Shown piece after piece: positions 10,197 to 20,934 of a stretch of DNA of 25,446 bases. The stretch is taken from contig NW_003156237.1 of NCBI RefSeq assembly GCF_000003605.2, positions 65,115 through 90,560 of the forward strand, read 5' to 3'. The notes under the pieces are model-generated. The model saw only the letters and a list, made by a program, of their open reading frames with translations, was not told the origin of the DNA and did not search any database. This stretch comes from Saccoglossus kowalevskii (taxonomy: Eukaryota; Hemichordata; Enteropneusta; Harrimaniidae). The translations under genes were made by a program, and so were the position numbers. Positions within the stretch are counted from its first letter, which is position 1. Each line of letters begins with the position of its first letter.

Positions 10197-10398
10197 NNNN
10201 NNNNNNNNNNNNNNNNNNNNNNNNNNNNNNNNNNNNNNNNNNNNNNNNNNNNNNNNNNNNNNNNNNNNNNNNNNNNNNNNNNNNNNNNNNNNNNNNNNNN
10301 NNNNNNNNNNNNNNNNNNNNNNNNNNNNNNNNNNNNNNNNNNNNNNNNNNNNNNNNNNNNNNNNNNNNNNNNNNNNNNNNNNNNNNNNNNNNNNNNNN
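10197..10398. other. Assembly gap (202 N) inside the minisatellite
   Basis: A run of N. Both flanks belong to the same array and contain single-base losses relative to the unit consensus (for example cacctgttgattccatctcc after the gap), so the true array length is unknown. Confidence 0.99.
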
Positions 10399-11118
10399 AG
10401 TTTTAAACATCCGTTGTTTGTAAATCATAAGCACACCTGTTGATTCCATCTCCTTTCAGAGTTGTAAACATCCGTTGTTATGTAAATTACAAGCACACTG
10501 GTAGATTCCAATTGTCCTTCCAAAGTTGTAAACAACCTTTTTTATGTAAATCACAAGCACACCTGGTAGATTCCAATCTCCTTCCAGAGTTGTAAACATC
10601 CGTTGTTATGTAAATCACAAGCACACCTGTTTGATTCCAATCTCCTTCCTGAGTTGTAAAAATCCTTTTTTATGTAAATCACAAGCACACCTGGTAGATT
10701 CCAATTGTCATTTCAGAGTTGTAGCAACCTTTTTTATGTAAATCACAAGCACACCTGTTTGATTCCAATCTCCTTCCAGAGTTGTAAACATCTTTGTTAT
10801 GGAAATCACAAGCCCGCCTGGTGGATTACAATTGTCCTTCCAGAGTTGTAAACATCTTTGTTATGTAAATCACAAGGACACCTGTTTGATTCCAATCTCC
10901 TTCCAGAGTTGTGAACATCTTTTTTTATGTAAATCACAAGCACACCTGGTAGATTCCAATTGCCTTCCAGAGTTGTAAACATCTTTGTTATGGAAATCAC
11001 AAGCCCACCTGGTAGATTACAATTGTACTTCCAGAGTTGTAAACATCCTTTGTTATGTAAATCACAAGTCTTATAACAGCAATGTTGAAATAATCATGCT
11101 TTTTATTTTGGCTACTAG

Positions 11119-11176
11119 TATTAAAGTTGGCACCGATGAGAGGCCACTGGCACCGACATTGTTACAATGTATCAAC
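11119..11176 (+). CDS. Candidate exon of a second, unrecognised gene
   Basis: The acceptor ...ttttggctactag precedes 11119 and a textbook donor gtaagt follows 11176. After one base of a split codon it encodes IKVGTDERPLAPTLLQCIN and ends in phase 0. That phase fits the acceptor at 16596, so the exons at 16596 and 24044 may belong to the same gene, with the 5' end further left. It lies 49 bp after the minisatellite. I do not recognise the protein; the call rests on splice sites and peptide appearance alone. Confidence 0.45.
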
Positions 11177-14100
11177 GTAAGTTCTAACGTAACTTAGAAC
11201 TTTAAATGAACTGTAATCATGCGTTAGATAATACAATCGCAAAACGTTCGGAAATAAATGTGTTGCCTTCTTATCGAAATCAAGGTTAAAGAGTCAACTC
11301 ACTTGAATATAATAATAATGACATCAAAATACGTGTTAGTACTAAAGTGAAGTGACTTCTGGAGACTAAATGCATTTTGCGAACTTTGTATACGGAGCTC
11401 TCAGGCTAGTTTTATTTATATACCGACGTTTGCTTCATGTTCATGTCCTACCATGGCAACAGCCGAAAACATGTTGTATGCTTTTTTAGCAGAGCGGATC
11501 GCCGACCAGCCTACCGGCTTGTTATCATTGTTTGTTTTCCTTTGCATATCAGAGTAACTGTGTTTGGCACTTATTACATACACGAGGTTAGTCAGATTGA
11601 ATTAGTATTTTCTGAATATTTGCTTGTTTAATAACATTGAACTTGTTATAAATAACGAACTTGAAAGTTACATCAGTACCTTACAAATGAGGTTAGAATA
11701 CCGTCAAAACGACAGTACATAAAAGAAACTTTAAATACGTCAGTGTGTGAGCGATCTTTATAGAAGCCACCCCCTCCTATATTCAACAATTTGTATGACT
11801 TGAACAATGGTAGCCAGTTTTGGAAATATGTCCTCTAGAGTACATCGAATATATATAGTATAGTCAACTCTATGGCGAAATACACGGGATGTGTATGCCT
11901 CGGTTGAGCATTATGACGGAGGCACAATTCCTTATTTAAACAGAAAGATTATAATCATGATATTTATGTGACACAAAATGTTTAGTTTTTGACAAATTTA
12001 TTATTTGTATCTAGTCTTCTCGTCTTAAATGATCCTTCGCATGCTGTCTACTCGGATTTGTAATTTCCATAAGCATATCGGAATACATGTACTTCTCTTT
12101 GAGTGAAGATTGTATTTATGCCCTCTAGTGAGACAGTGACGAGACTGTCGAATTGCATTTCCATTTTTTGACATTCTGGACAGGGGGTGAGAGACTACAA
12201 AATGTTTTTTCCTTTCTCTTGATTTTCAGCTAGATATGTTTTGAGGTTATCGTTGCTGTAAAAAAACATGTGCTTGATTTTTTCAAACAAATGTATGTGA
12301 TGTTGTTTTTTCTCCTTTTTTAAAATATAGTTTTATTTTTTATTGTTTTCAATGTGTTTTTTCCCCAAAATATTATGTTTACAGATTTGTTTTTGAAGCT
12401 ATAATCTTTCCCAAGGAGTCTTAATGGTCAACGGGCATTGTAGTAATTAAATGCCACAAACATTTTCTCATGCCCCGCTTTGCCTTGTTGACAAACTATT
12501 GTTTCGATTTTTTTTTGACATTTTATTTCAAAATCATGAAACATCGCTGTATTCTTTTTTTTGGAATAAATTATTGTCATGAACTGTTCTCATATCTTCA
12601 TATATTCCGACATTACCACAGGTTCACGAGGTCATTTTCTTTCAAACTAGTATTGCCTTACTTTGCCCATGTTCTAAAATGACAATAGGAATCCTTATTT
12701 ACTTCATTGTACAGTATTTATCTTGGAAACGTGTTAAACATCGAACCAATTCAATTAGGCGAAACTTTCTAATTTTATCTCAGTAAGTTTAAACGCCCAG
12801 GTTTATTGTGAAGCTGTTAGCGTTGTGTAATACGTGACGTAATCTTAACAGTTAAATTACAAACGCAAACGTTTCTATTTAACGTTTTTTCCTCATATCC
12901 CGTGAATAATATCATTTGTACAGAACATTGTTTTTAACATAAAACATCTGAATTGGTGAACAACCAAGCACATGAAATGAATATTGGGAAAAATAGTCCC
13001 AGTTCATTTTGATCCGAATAAAGGTCGCGTTTTTGAGCTGTCATTGCCACTAAAACAACATCGGACAGATAACATTACATGTATTTATTTATTTTTATAT
13101 TTTAAAAAATAATAATTTGTGAATAAATGCGGTTTACATATGACATCCCAAACACAGTCCCAACTGAGCGCTATGCAATGTGATTGTGAGGGCAGTTGAG
13201 GTCATGGGAGGGGGCTGTTTAGAGAGTTCGCCGAATGTTACCACGTGCCGGTATTATCCTAATAATTATGACTATATACATGTGACCTTATATACATGTT
13301 CTTGCATGTTACTGTGATCATATATTTATTACAATTTCGATGTTATAACTGTAAATGTAAATACATTCCAATACCGACCCCTCTGTTTGAGTGGTTTGGT
13401 CCGGGGTCAAACAGTCACCTGTCAATGTTTGACCGCCATTTTGCAGGTCTTTCAAATTCTGCAGCGGGTTGACGACGACTGTCTATTTCTTAATTGGTAG
13501 GAATGTTTGTGGCGGAGCACACGACGAGAAAAAATGTGTGAAAGGGATTATCGAAATTGATTTATTACACAGGTTAGTTCGTGTAACAACGTGTTTACAT
13601 TGAGCTATAATATTGATCATTGTATTGTCTAATTGAATGTTATTGTTGACTAGATCGATTGATCTGATTGTAGGATCCACATATTGTCAACGTAACATAC
13701 ACCACTTACGGTTCGATTGCTCCGATCATAGATGTACATCCATGCTCCGATCGAGTCATTGACTGTTAAACTATCGGGCGTGCTCACTTTGCCATAATAT
13801 GTAAATATACGTTTGTGTGGCCTTCTGTGCAAGCTGACTTACACGGAAGCGTCGATCGTAAAACACCTTGTGTTATGTTAGCAGGTGAATCTAGCCTCAA
13901 CTAGTATTTTCGTTCTGATTCGTTTGTTGGCGGGGGGGGGGGTGTCTACTAAAACAGTGTTGCCCAACCTTGAAACGTTGACCTAATTGTGCAAAACACA
14001 TCGTGATAAAAATACATGTACATTAGAAAGAAAAAAAAAAAAAACGTCAATTCCCCAATCGAACACAATTTGCATTTGTCTTACAATTTATTTAAATTAC

Positions 14101-16595
14101 TGTGATCACTAGATTTCATCTTTCATTCTTTACCCCGGTACTACTAGCGTAGTCGTCTAGTGGGCTAGAGTTTGACCTGTCCACACTGAATTAATTCCAT
14201 TATGTTATCTATCTTTGCATGTAGATATAAAATATGCAATTATAATGCATATAATTTGCTAATTTTATTCCTGTGCCCTTCAATTTTGCTTGTTCAGTTT
14301 GAAGTAAAATTGCTCAAAAGTAAAAGTCTGCAACTACATTATAGTCAGCATTTAAAATAAGGGGTATTATATGCTTCTTGTCTAATGTTTTGTTAGGAAT
14401 TTGAGAATTAATAAGGTATGTGACACCATTGATCCTATTATACCTGGTCCTATTCCAGATCCACTCAACAAGGTGTCTTTTTACAATAGTTTTTAGTCTA
14501 GAAGTAAGTGTATGTTTGTTGTGCTGTAATCTATAAACGAGTAGTTTTCTTTTCTTAACCTTTTCATAACCAATTCCCTCTTTTCTTAAATTCACAAAAT
14601 AGTTCTGTTTATAGTCTGTACTTTCCTTCAGAAGATTGGGATATCATTATTAAATATTTAAATAAATTTAAATGAAAGCTGATGAACGATATTTACAAAT
14701 TGTTATAAATATGTTATTAAACTAAGGTGAATTTTTCTGCCTTTCTCTGTAATATCTGTTTCCCTTTATACGTTTCATGACCCCCAAAGGTCACACATCC
14801 TGGCTACTTTGGAGGTATTGCCATACAATCAGTGGAAATGAGAATTGCAAAACAAAAAAACATTACAAACTGAATGTACATTATGAAAAATAGAAAAACT
14901 TTGGTGGGGGGGGGGGGTAAATATTTAAATACATTTTACAACAGTCATATAGACCCAGTGCTTTTGCTAAGACTTGGGAACACAGGTATCACAATCGTGC
15001 TAGAAAGCAATGTCTTAAACCATTGAGCACTATATTTTCCATCAAAATTTTCATGTGAAAACCAGAAAAGTTGCGCGGGTTTGAGATGACATAAGCTGAC
15101 CTTTGGGTTTGAAGGTTTGGTTAATATGAATGATTAGTTGAATACATGTAGTAAAGTTATTCATTAATTATTTCAAGTGTTTTGACCACTTGAACACAAA
15201 ACATTGGTTAATATTTAATATTTAAAAATTGATAGCTAGTGTGTGCTTGCAATCAATATGCATTGCATTTGATTAGTAATCATTTCCCATTTTTGAGCAT
15301 TTTTTTAAAAAAAAGTATGAGAGAAATTATAGTTTGTGAAATACAAATAGTTTGTCATTTTTCAAATGTTTAATTATAATAATTTACTCAGCATAATTTG
15401 TGCCAAAATAATTGGCAAAAATGATATATATAATACATTCAAAAATAAACGAACAAAAAGAAAATGTACATTGCATTAAACAAGTTTATATAATACTTAA
15501 TTCACTCTATCTCCCAAAATTTCTAATGTGGATGGGTCTTTGAGATTTTAATGTATATGTATAATGTGTGGAATTTGTGATAGTTTAGTGCAATATATTT
15601 TGATTTAATATCAGCATACAAAGGACATAGAGTAAATTAATACATGTAGTATTATTTGAGGAATGTGAATATTATTATTATTATATCATGATGATTTTCA
15701 TTGTGCCAATCAATTTTGGGTCAGAATTGTTCCAATTTGACTTTTAGCTAGTATTTTCTGGCAAAAATGTTGATGTAATATTGCACTATTGCATTATTGT
15801 TTTCTGATCTTTATACTCACTCAGCTATGCAAAGAAAAGATATTTCATTGTTAGTTAGTATTCATTCATGTAATATTTATTTGATTTGGGCTCTCAATGG
15901 ACAGGGCTGTAATAGTTGTGCTATGTTTAAAGAAAACTGAAAAAGCTTGCTCAAAGCCTGCGTAATGTGATCATTATATGAGTTTGTCAGCATAAAACAG
16001 ATTAAAAGCCATTATATTATACGTATAAACTGTTTTGATGATTCTCTAATAAAGTAATAATACTAATCTTTATTGATAAACATATCCTTAATCGATAAAA
16101 GTTAAATGTTGAAAGTTAAAATAAAATGAAATGAAATGAAAAGAAAAAAAATATATATATATATAAACTAATCCTTAATGTTTTAATTATATATATTTTT
16201 TCTTTGAATTAAGTAAGCATATCAATAGTGTATCTGGTTTTACGACTTTCTCTCTTAACTTTCAGAAAATAAAATATAATAATCAATTTTGGAAAATAAA
16301 TTACCTGAATTTCTACATAAAAAGCATTAGCTTAAATGCATATCAAGTATTATCTCATAGCAGTGCAAACAATTTAACTAGGATGTATTAAATATATAAC
16401 GACGTCCATTAATCATGTCGGTACGTTTTGTAGTTTTCTAAAATGGATATATCGCATTCCATGTTGCTAAGAGATTATTGAAAAAAAATAATGCCAAAAC
16501 TACCGTTACTGTTCTTTGACACAGGAGGTTTTGTTCATATAAGTAATAACTTTTGCAACTTTTGTAATGTGACTGTCTCTATTTATTTTTGACAG
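11177..16595 (+). other. Long AT-rich stretch, probably intron
   Basis: If the exons at 11119 and 16596 are joined, this is a 5.4-kb intron. It holds homopolymers (11 G at 13932-13942, 14 A at 14031-14044, 12 G at 14906-14917), an AT microsatellite at about 16150-16166 and a GC-richer patch at 13370-13870. The open frame at 14314-14595 on the minus strand (93 codons) has no support. Nothing else is seen. Confidence 0.5.
13370..13870. promoter_or_regulatory. GC/CpG-richer patch, possible promoter or 5' exon
   Basis: This patch stands out from the AT-rich surroundings. It contains an 8-bp perfect inverted repeat, GGTCAAAC (13405-13412) and GTTTGACC (13427-13434), a GCCATTTTG motif resembling a YY1 site at 13435, and an open plus-strand frame 13433-13572 ending at a good donor (cacag|gttagt). 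The donor phase (2) does not fit the acceptor at 16596, so as coding sequence it would belong to another transcript; as an untranslated first exon it could belong to the second gene. No TATA box is identified. Confidence 0.25.
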
Positions 16596-16671
16596 GCAAA
16601 GCAGCATCCACATCCACATCTGCCCTATTCCAATCACAATTCAAGAGTGTATGATGTTCATGAACAAGGAG
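16596..16671 (+). CDS. Candidate exon of the second gene
   Basis: The acceptor tctatttatttttgacag is strong; the donor at 16672 is gttagt. In phase 0 it encodes AKQHPHPHLPYSNHNSRVYD followed by VHEQG plus one base (phase 1). The His/Pro/Asn-rich peptide looks like a disordered linker. The leftover g joins aa at 24044 to make Glu, so the frame continues. Family not recognised. Confidence 0.5.
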
Positions 16672-17650
16672 GTTAGTTTTTCTTTATTGATTTCTTAATT
16701 TTCCTGATGAATTAATTTAATTGAAGGGTTTTCCTAAACCGGGGAACAGGGGCGCAGTGTCCTGATACTCTTGGCTGGCGCCCTCTTACAGAATTGCTGA
16801 TTGAACATGAAGTCATAAATATATTTCTTGAGTCGCTCACTTCCGTGCTGCCTTAGAACATAAAATTTGACTCAAATATATTTATTTAACACCAGCTGAC
16901 AATGTGTCTGGACACCAAATACACTAAAACTTTAAAAATATTTCAATGGCAATAGATACACCATTAAAACGGCACAGAAACCTTCCGATATGGCGTTTCG
17001 AGTTCGATTGCTCCCTCGCCTGTGTGTGCTCCCTCATTTTTTCTAGAAAAACCCCTGTAATTGCAAAATTTTAAGTATGAAAACATGTTCCTAAATGTTA
17101 TGCAGTTGAATGTTTGCGCATGTTCCTGGGTGTTTTACAATGTATTGGCCAGTTATGAATCAAAATAGCACATGTACAGTGTGTAGCTCAAGGTACGAAC
17201 TGTCAACTAATGTTCTAGGGTAACTAATCATTGGCAATACAACTTACCTGTACCAACAAGCTCTTGGTGTGTATTTTTAAAAATGTTTGCTTCACATGTA
17301 AAGTCAGTAGCTTATCCATTATTTTGAGGGGTCATAGTTCATTTGACAATATAAATTGTGATTTTATTGGTTGAAGCCACTTGTATATTTCAATTTCATT
17401 TTGTGTTGTGAAGCACCCATTTATAAAACTTCTATTGCTTTTGAACACTCAAAGTCATATTGCGTTATATTACTTCTCAGAAGTGTAAGGAAGGTTTAAA
17501 ATCTTATTCTGTCATATTAAATGACAACTTTTCACACACAGAGACATCAGTGATCGGAATATATAGCTTACCAGTATTTACCAAGTTGACCATTGTTATG
17601 CCCATCATTTCCATCACTCAACATATATTATCATATACCTCGTATTGCCC
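16672..17650 (+). other. Intron sequence without recognised features
   Basis: AT-rich; a short open frame at 17460-17660 has no support. Nothing else seen. Confidence 0.5.
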
Positions 17651-17763
17651 GGCTTCGTAACGCTATGGGAATCCCGATGCGCGAGCCATGCAATAATTTT
17701 CCATATCACGCCGTCTATTTTCCTGGAACTACTTTCTGTTTAATTTGAGTCAGCGCTTCGACA

Positions 17764-18188
17764 ATGGCTGACGATATTATGCAATGGATGGGAAATATAC
17801 CGAAAGACCAGTTGTACTGATGGACTCATTATTACCCTGACGTAAGCTGGCATTCCACCACAACCAATCATAAAGATAACTGTCACAAAAACGTGTCACG
17901 TTTACAGCACTACGATACTCAGTCAGTTGGCATCGGTGTCGCTGGATACACCCAACAATACCGATGCCAGCTGACTGCGACGACTGTCTCCACGGAAGAT
18001 CATCGGCGCATTTCTTAGTCGAGCTACACCCGAATCTGGAACTGTAAACCAAACTGCTTCTTGTCAAGCAATTGTTTCTCGTTCCCCGACTACGGTTTTT
18101 AACAACTGTGACTTTAACAACTGTTTTAACAACGTGTCTCTACCTGCGGCTACAACATCAGCTCCAAGAAAACGCACGCTGTCGGACG
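17764..18188 (+). pseudogene. Broken gene-like segment in the intron
   Basis: GC-richer than its surroundings. ATG at 17764 opens MADDIMQWMGNIPKDQLY, stopped by TGA at 17818-17820. In another frame 17975-18188 is open for 71 codons without an ATG, starting LRRLSPRKIIGAFLSRATPE, containing VFNNCDFNNCFNNVSL and ending SAPRKRTLSD at a donor-like gttagt (18189, phase 1). The composition of both pieces looks protein-like, and Asn-Cys-rich VFNNC patterns recur in many bivalve and gastropod hypothetical proteins as I recall them. The stop, the frame change and an intervening inverted repeat suggest a decayed gene or retrocopy; alternatively it is a real gene with an exon structure I have not solved. 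Family unknown. Confidence 0.35.
17920..17977. repeat. 18-bp inverted repeat
   Basis: CAGTCAGTTGGCATCGGT (17920-17937) and ACCGATGCCAGCTGACTG (17960-17977) are inverted copies with one mismatch around a 22-base spacer. It lies between the two open pieces of the broken gene-like segment. Confidence 0.88.
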
Positions 18189-18486
18189 GTTAGTAAATGA
18201 CCAACTTAGCTGGACTGTGTAGTGTTCATTCTTAATGACTTTGTATTTATTACCATTAAAATATTGTAATAAATTTACGTTCATTTGCTGTTTCATTAAA
18301 ACGTAATTTGTGGATATATTCGTTTGTTTGATAACATTGTGTGAGAGTTGTTAATGCGTTTGCGTCGTTTAGAATCCCCCGTATAAAATCGCGCCAGTAA
18401 AAAGGCCCGTATCGCAACCCGGATTAAATCGAATAGGTTTTCTTTTGGGCCGGACGAGTGAAAAATAACATAACTAAAGACTTTTT

Positions 18487-19701
18487 AGTCCCCGTTCGAA
18501 CGAAGTCCGAAAAAGGGGGACTTATAATTTGGTCTCCGTCCATCTGTGCGTCCATGCGTCCGTCCGGAGTCGTATCTCAGAATCCCTTGGACTGATTTCA
18601 TTCATTCTTTGCATGTGCCTAGTACTTTATGTGGGACATATGCACATGCAGTGGTTTAGCGATTCGATTCAAAATGGCCGACTGGCAGCCATCTTGTTTT
18701 TTGAAAATGTTGTATTTTGGACATGCTTTATCAGTTTTCATTCAAACTTGGTACATAGATTATACATGTTAGGATACATGTCCATGATGATTTATTTCAC
18801 AATTGAATCAAAGATGGCCAACTGGCAGCCATCTTGTTTTTTGAAAATGTCGTATTTTGGACATGCTTTGTCAGTTTTCATTCAAATTTAGTACATAGAT
18901 CATACATGGTAGGATACATGTCCCTGACCGTCCGTGAGTTCCTGAGTCTGTCCGTCCGATCGTCCGTGTGTCTATCTGTTTGTGCGTTAGTCTGTCCAGC
19001 GTCATATTTTAGAATCCTGTGGACCAATTCCATTCATTCTTTGCATGTGCCTAGTACCTTATGTGGGACATATGCACATGCAGTGGTTTAGCGATTCGAT
19101 TCAAAATACCCGACTGGCGGCCATCTTGTTTTTTGAAAATGATGTATTTTGGACATGCTTTGTCAGTTGTCATTCAAACTTGGTACATGGATTATACAAA
19201 TGTACATGTTAGGATACATGTCCATGACGATTTATTTTGCAATTGGATCAAAGATGGTCGACTGGCAGGCATCCTGTTTTTGTTTTTTTATGCGGTATTT
19301 TGGACGTGCTCTGTCAGTTTTCATTCAAATTTGTCACATATACATGTACTTTATACATGTTAGGATGCATGTCCATGATAATTTATTTCAAAATCTGGTC
19401 AAGGATGGCCGATTGACAGCCATCTGATATTTTGGCCTTACTACTATATTTCCACAATTTATGTATCATTTTCATTCGTATTTGGCACATACATCATACA
19501 TATCAGTGTGTTTCATAATCAGATCAAAGATGGCCGCAAAGATGTTTTTATTTTGGCCATATTACTACGACACGAAACACGTGTTTTGATGTAAATAAAC
19601 AATCTGTTGTATATGCCACTTGGAACTCAAGTTTCAAGGACACGCTCGCGACAACCCCTCCGCTTTAATATGACAAGCACAAAGAGAACTTAACGGGGAC
19701 T
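18487..19701. mobile_element. 1.2-kb non-autonomous element with 10-bp terminal inverted repeats
   Basis: AGTCCCCGTT at 18487-18496 and its exact reverse complement AACGGGGACT at 19692-19701 bound the element. The left end also folds on itself (AGTCCCC with GGGGGACT at 18514-18521). Inside are two copies, about 432 bp apart, of a block with CCGTCC-rich tracts, cattctttgcatgtgcctag and gcgattcgattcaaaat, and about five degenerate sub-units with atggccgactggcagccat and tacatgttaggatacatgtcc. Open frames of 85-120 codons here are repeat artefacts. I associate GTCCGTCC tracts of this kind with molluscan repeats. I could not confirm target-site duplications, so the ends are provisional. Confidence 0.6.
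18640..19430. repeat. Degenerate internal tandem repeats of the 1.2-kb element
   Basis: Sub-units of about 120-140 bp repeat the words caaagatggcc, actggcagccatc, ttttggacatgctttgtcag, cattcaaacttggtacat and tacatgttaggatacatgtcc. The pair gattcgattcaaaat at 18661 and 19093 shows a larger 432-bp duplication. Confidence 0.8.
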
Positions 19702-19747
19702 GTGTCATTTTCAATGACTTGTTTTCATATAAGGTATATGATAAAAC

Positions 19748-19865
19748 CTTTATGGACTGGATACGGCTTTTGCTACCCTCTGTCGTACGGCTTACGCGCC
19801 CACGCAAGCTCGGGCACTTCCGTCGCACAACCTCGGGCCGCAAAAGCCGTATCCAGTTCATAAAG
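19748..19865. mobile_element. 118-bp foldback element (MITE-like)
   Basis: The 26-bp ends (19748-19773 and 19840-19865) are inverted copies with one mismatch and contain ACTGGATACGGCTTTTGC. The 66-base centre is GC-rich, in contrast to the AT-rich flanks. Overlapping open frames on both strands (19719-19904 plus, 19634-19963 minus) are products of this symmetry, not genes. No target-site duplication is evident. Confidence 0.7.
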
Positions 19866-20470
19866 AATATTTTCAAACTGTCTAATAAATTCCCTTTAAC
19901 GTGATCCAATCTTAATTTAAAGCCATTTTTGACATTTGTGAAATCATATTTGAAATCAAACATATGGACACATCTTAAAATAAATATAGGTAGCTATGTA
20001 CATCAGAAGAAGCAAATTACCACAAAGTTTATTCTAAAATGTCTATTGACTCTACTCATATAATTATCCATATAAGCGTATTAAATACATATACATGTAT
20101 AGACATAACCACTAAAATTACAATTAGCAATAACAGGTTATTAACTTTGACGCTCCAAATTTTGATCTTGTTACTGATTCAACCAGCCACCAATATATGC
20201 ACACATACCTTTCCAATGATTACCATACATAATTAATACTCACAGTTGATACCTAATCTGCAAAATATGGACTTGACCCATGGACTATACTAATTTCCAG
20301 AATTAGTAGCCAATCTAGACTTCTAGAAATTTACTACCTATTCATCCATTGTATGTTGTCTTTCACATAAACCAGTTTGTCATTTAAGAAGAAGAAGATT
20401 GATTCTGTAGAAATTCTAAATTGAATCTTTGTTTACACTGGAGCTTGAGGTCGATTTTCAAGAAAAAAAT
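19866..20470 (+). other. AT-rich sequence without recognised features
   Basis: Nothing beyond one TACATGTA octamer near 20092 and short unsupported open frames. Confidence 0.5.
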
Positions 20471-20788
20471 AAAATTGTGCCTCAAGTCACCTATAAAATT
20501 GTGCCTCAAGTCACCTCTAAAATTGTGCCTCAAGTCACCTATAAAATTGTGCCTCAAGTCACCTATAAAATTGTGCCTCAAGTCACCTATAAAATTGTGC
20601 CTCAAGTCACCTATAAAATTGTGCCTCAAGTCACCTATAAAATTGTGCCTCAAGTCACCTCTAAAATTGTGCCTCAAGTCACCTATAAAATTGTGCCTCA
20701 AGTCACCTATAAAATTGTGCCTCAAGTCACCTATAAAATTGTGCCTCAAGTCACCTATAAAATTGTGCCTCAAGTCACCTATAAAATT
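20471..20788. repeat. 24-bp minisatellite, 13 copies plus a partial unit
   Basis: The unit begins aaaattgtgcctcaagtcac and ends ctat. Copies are almost identical; only copies 2 and 8 end in ctct instead of ctat, six units (144 bp) apart. As 24 is a multiple of three, frames stay open on both strands (for example an eight-residue period reading GDLRHNFI on the minus strand), which is an arithmetic effect and not evidence of coding. Confidence 0.97.
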
Positions 20789-20934
20789 ACATACAGACAA
20801 TTAAAATGGGAATTTCATTTTACCAAATTACAAATTTCATAACTATTGTAATATTTTTTCCAAGATCACGATATTATTAATGTAGGATTTTTTACTGTGC
20901 TAAAGACACACCAGTGAATAGTGTTCTGTACGTG

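Larger units (their letters stand above)
6371..11069. repeat. 4.7-kb minisatellite, 62-66-bp unit, about 70 copies
   Basis: Head-to-tail units of the form gttgtaaacatcc - ttgttatgtaaatcacaagc - acacctgg... - ccttccagag. Two main unit types occur: one with cctggtagattc then aattgtccttcc, and one about two bases shorter with cctgtttgattcc then aatctccttcc. Edges are more divergent (6371-6480 on the left; the array stops at aaatcacaag on the right at 11069). Because unit length varies and is not a multiple of three, the minus-strand open frames of 60-123 codons across it (repeating words such as GVLVIYI and CACDLH) change frame from unit to unit and are not credible genes. Confidence 0.97.

Noticed and set aside
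6371..11069. CRISPR-like array
   Set aside because: The whole 62-66-bp unit repeats without unique spacers, and the locus is eukaryotic.
14314..14595. 93-codon minus-strand open frame
   Set aside because: Basic, AT-driven composition without recognisable domain or context.
17777..18067. 96-codon minus-strand open frame
   Set aside because: It overlaps the better plus-strand candidate and crosses the inverted repeat; no recognised motif.
18529..19427. Four overlapping plus-strand open frames of 85-120 codons
   Set aside because: They repeat the internal sub-units of the 1.2-kb element in different frames; not protein-like conservation.
19634..19963. 109-codon minus-strand frame and its plus-strand partner at 19719-19904
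   Set aside because: Both run through the symmetric arms of the 118-bp foldback.
20384..20842. Open frames of 127-138 codons on both strands
   Set aside because: They are produced by the 24-bp repeat, which keeps frames open by arithmetic.
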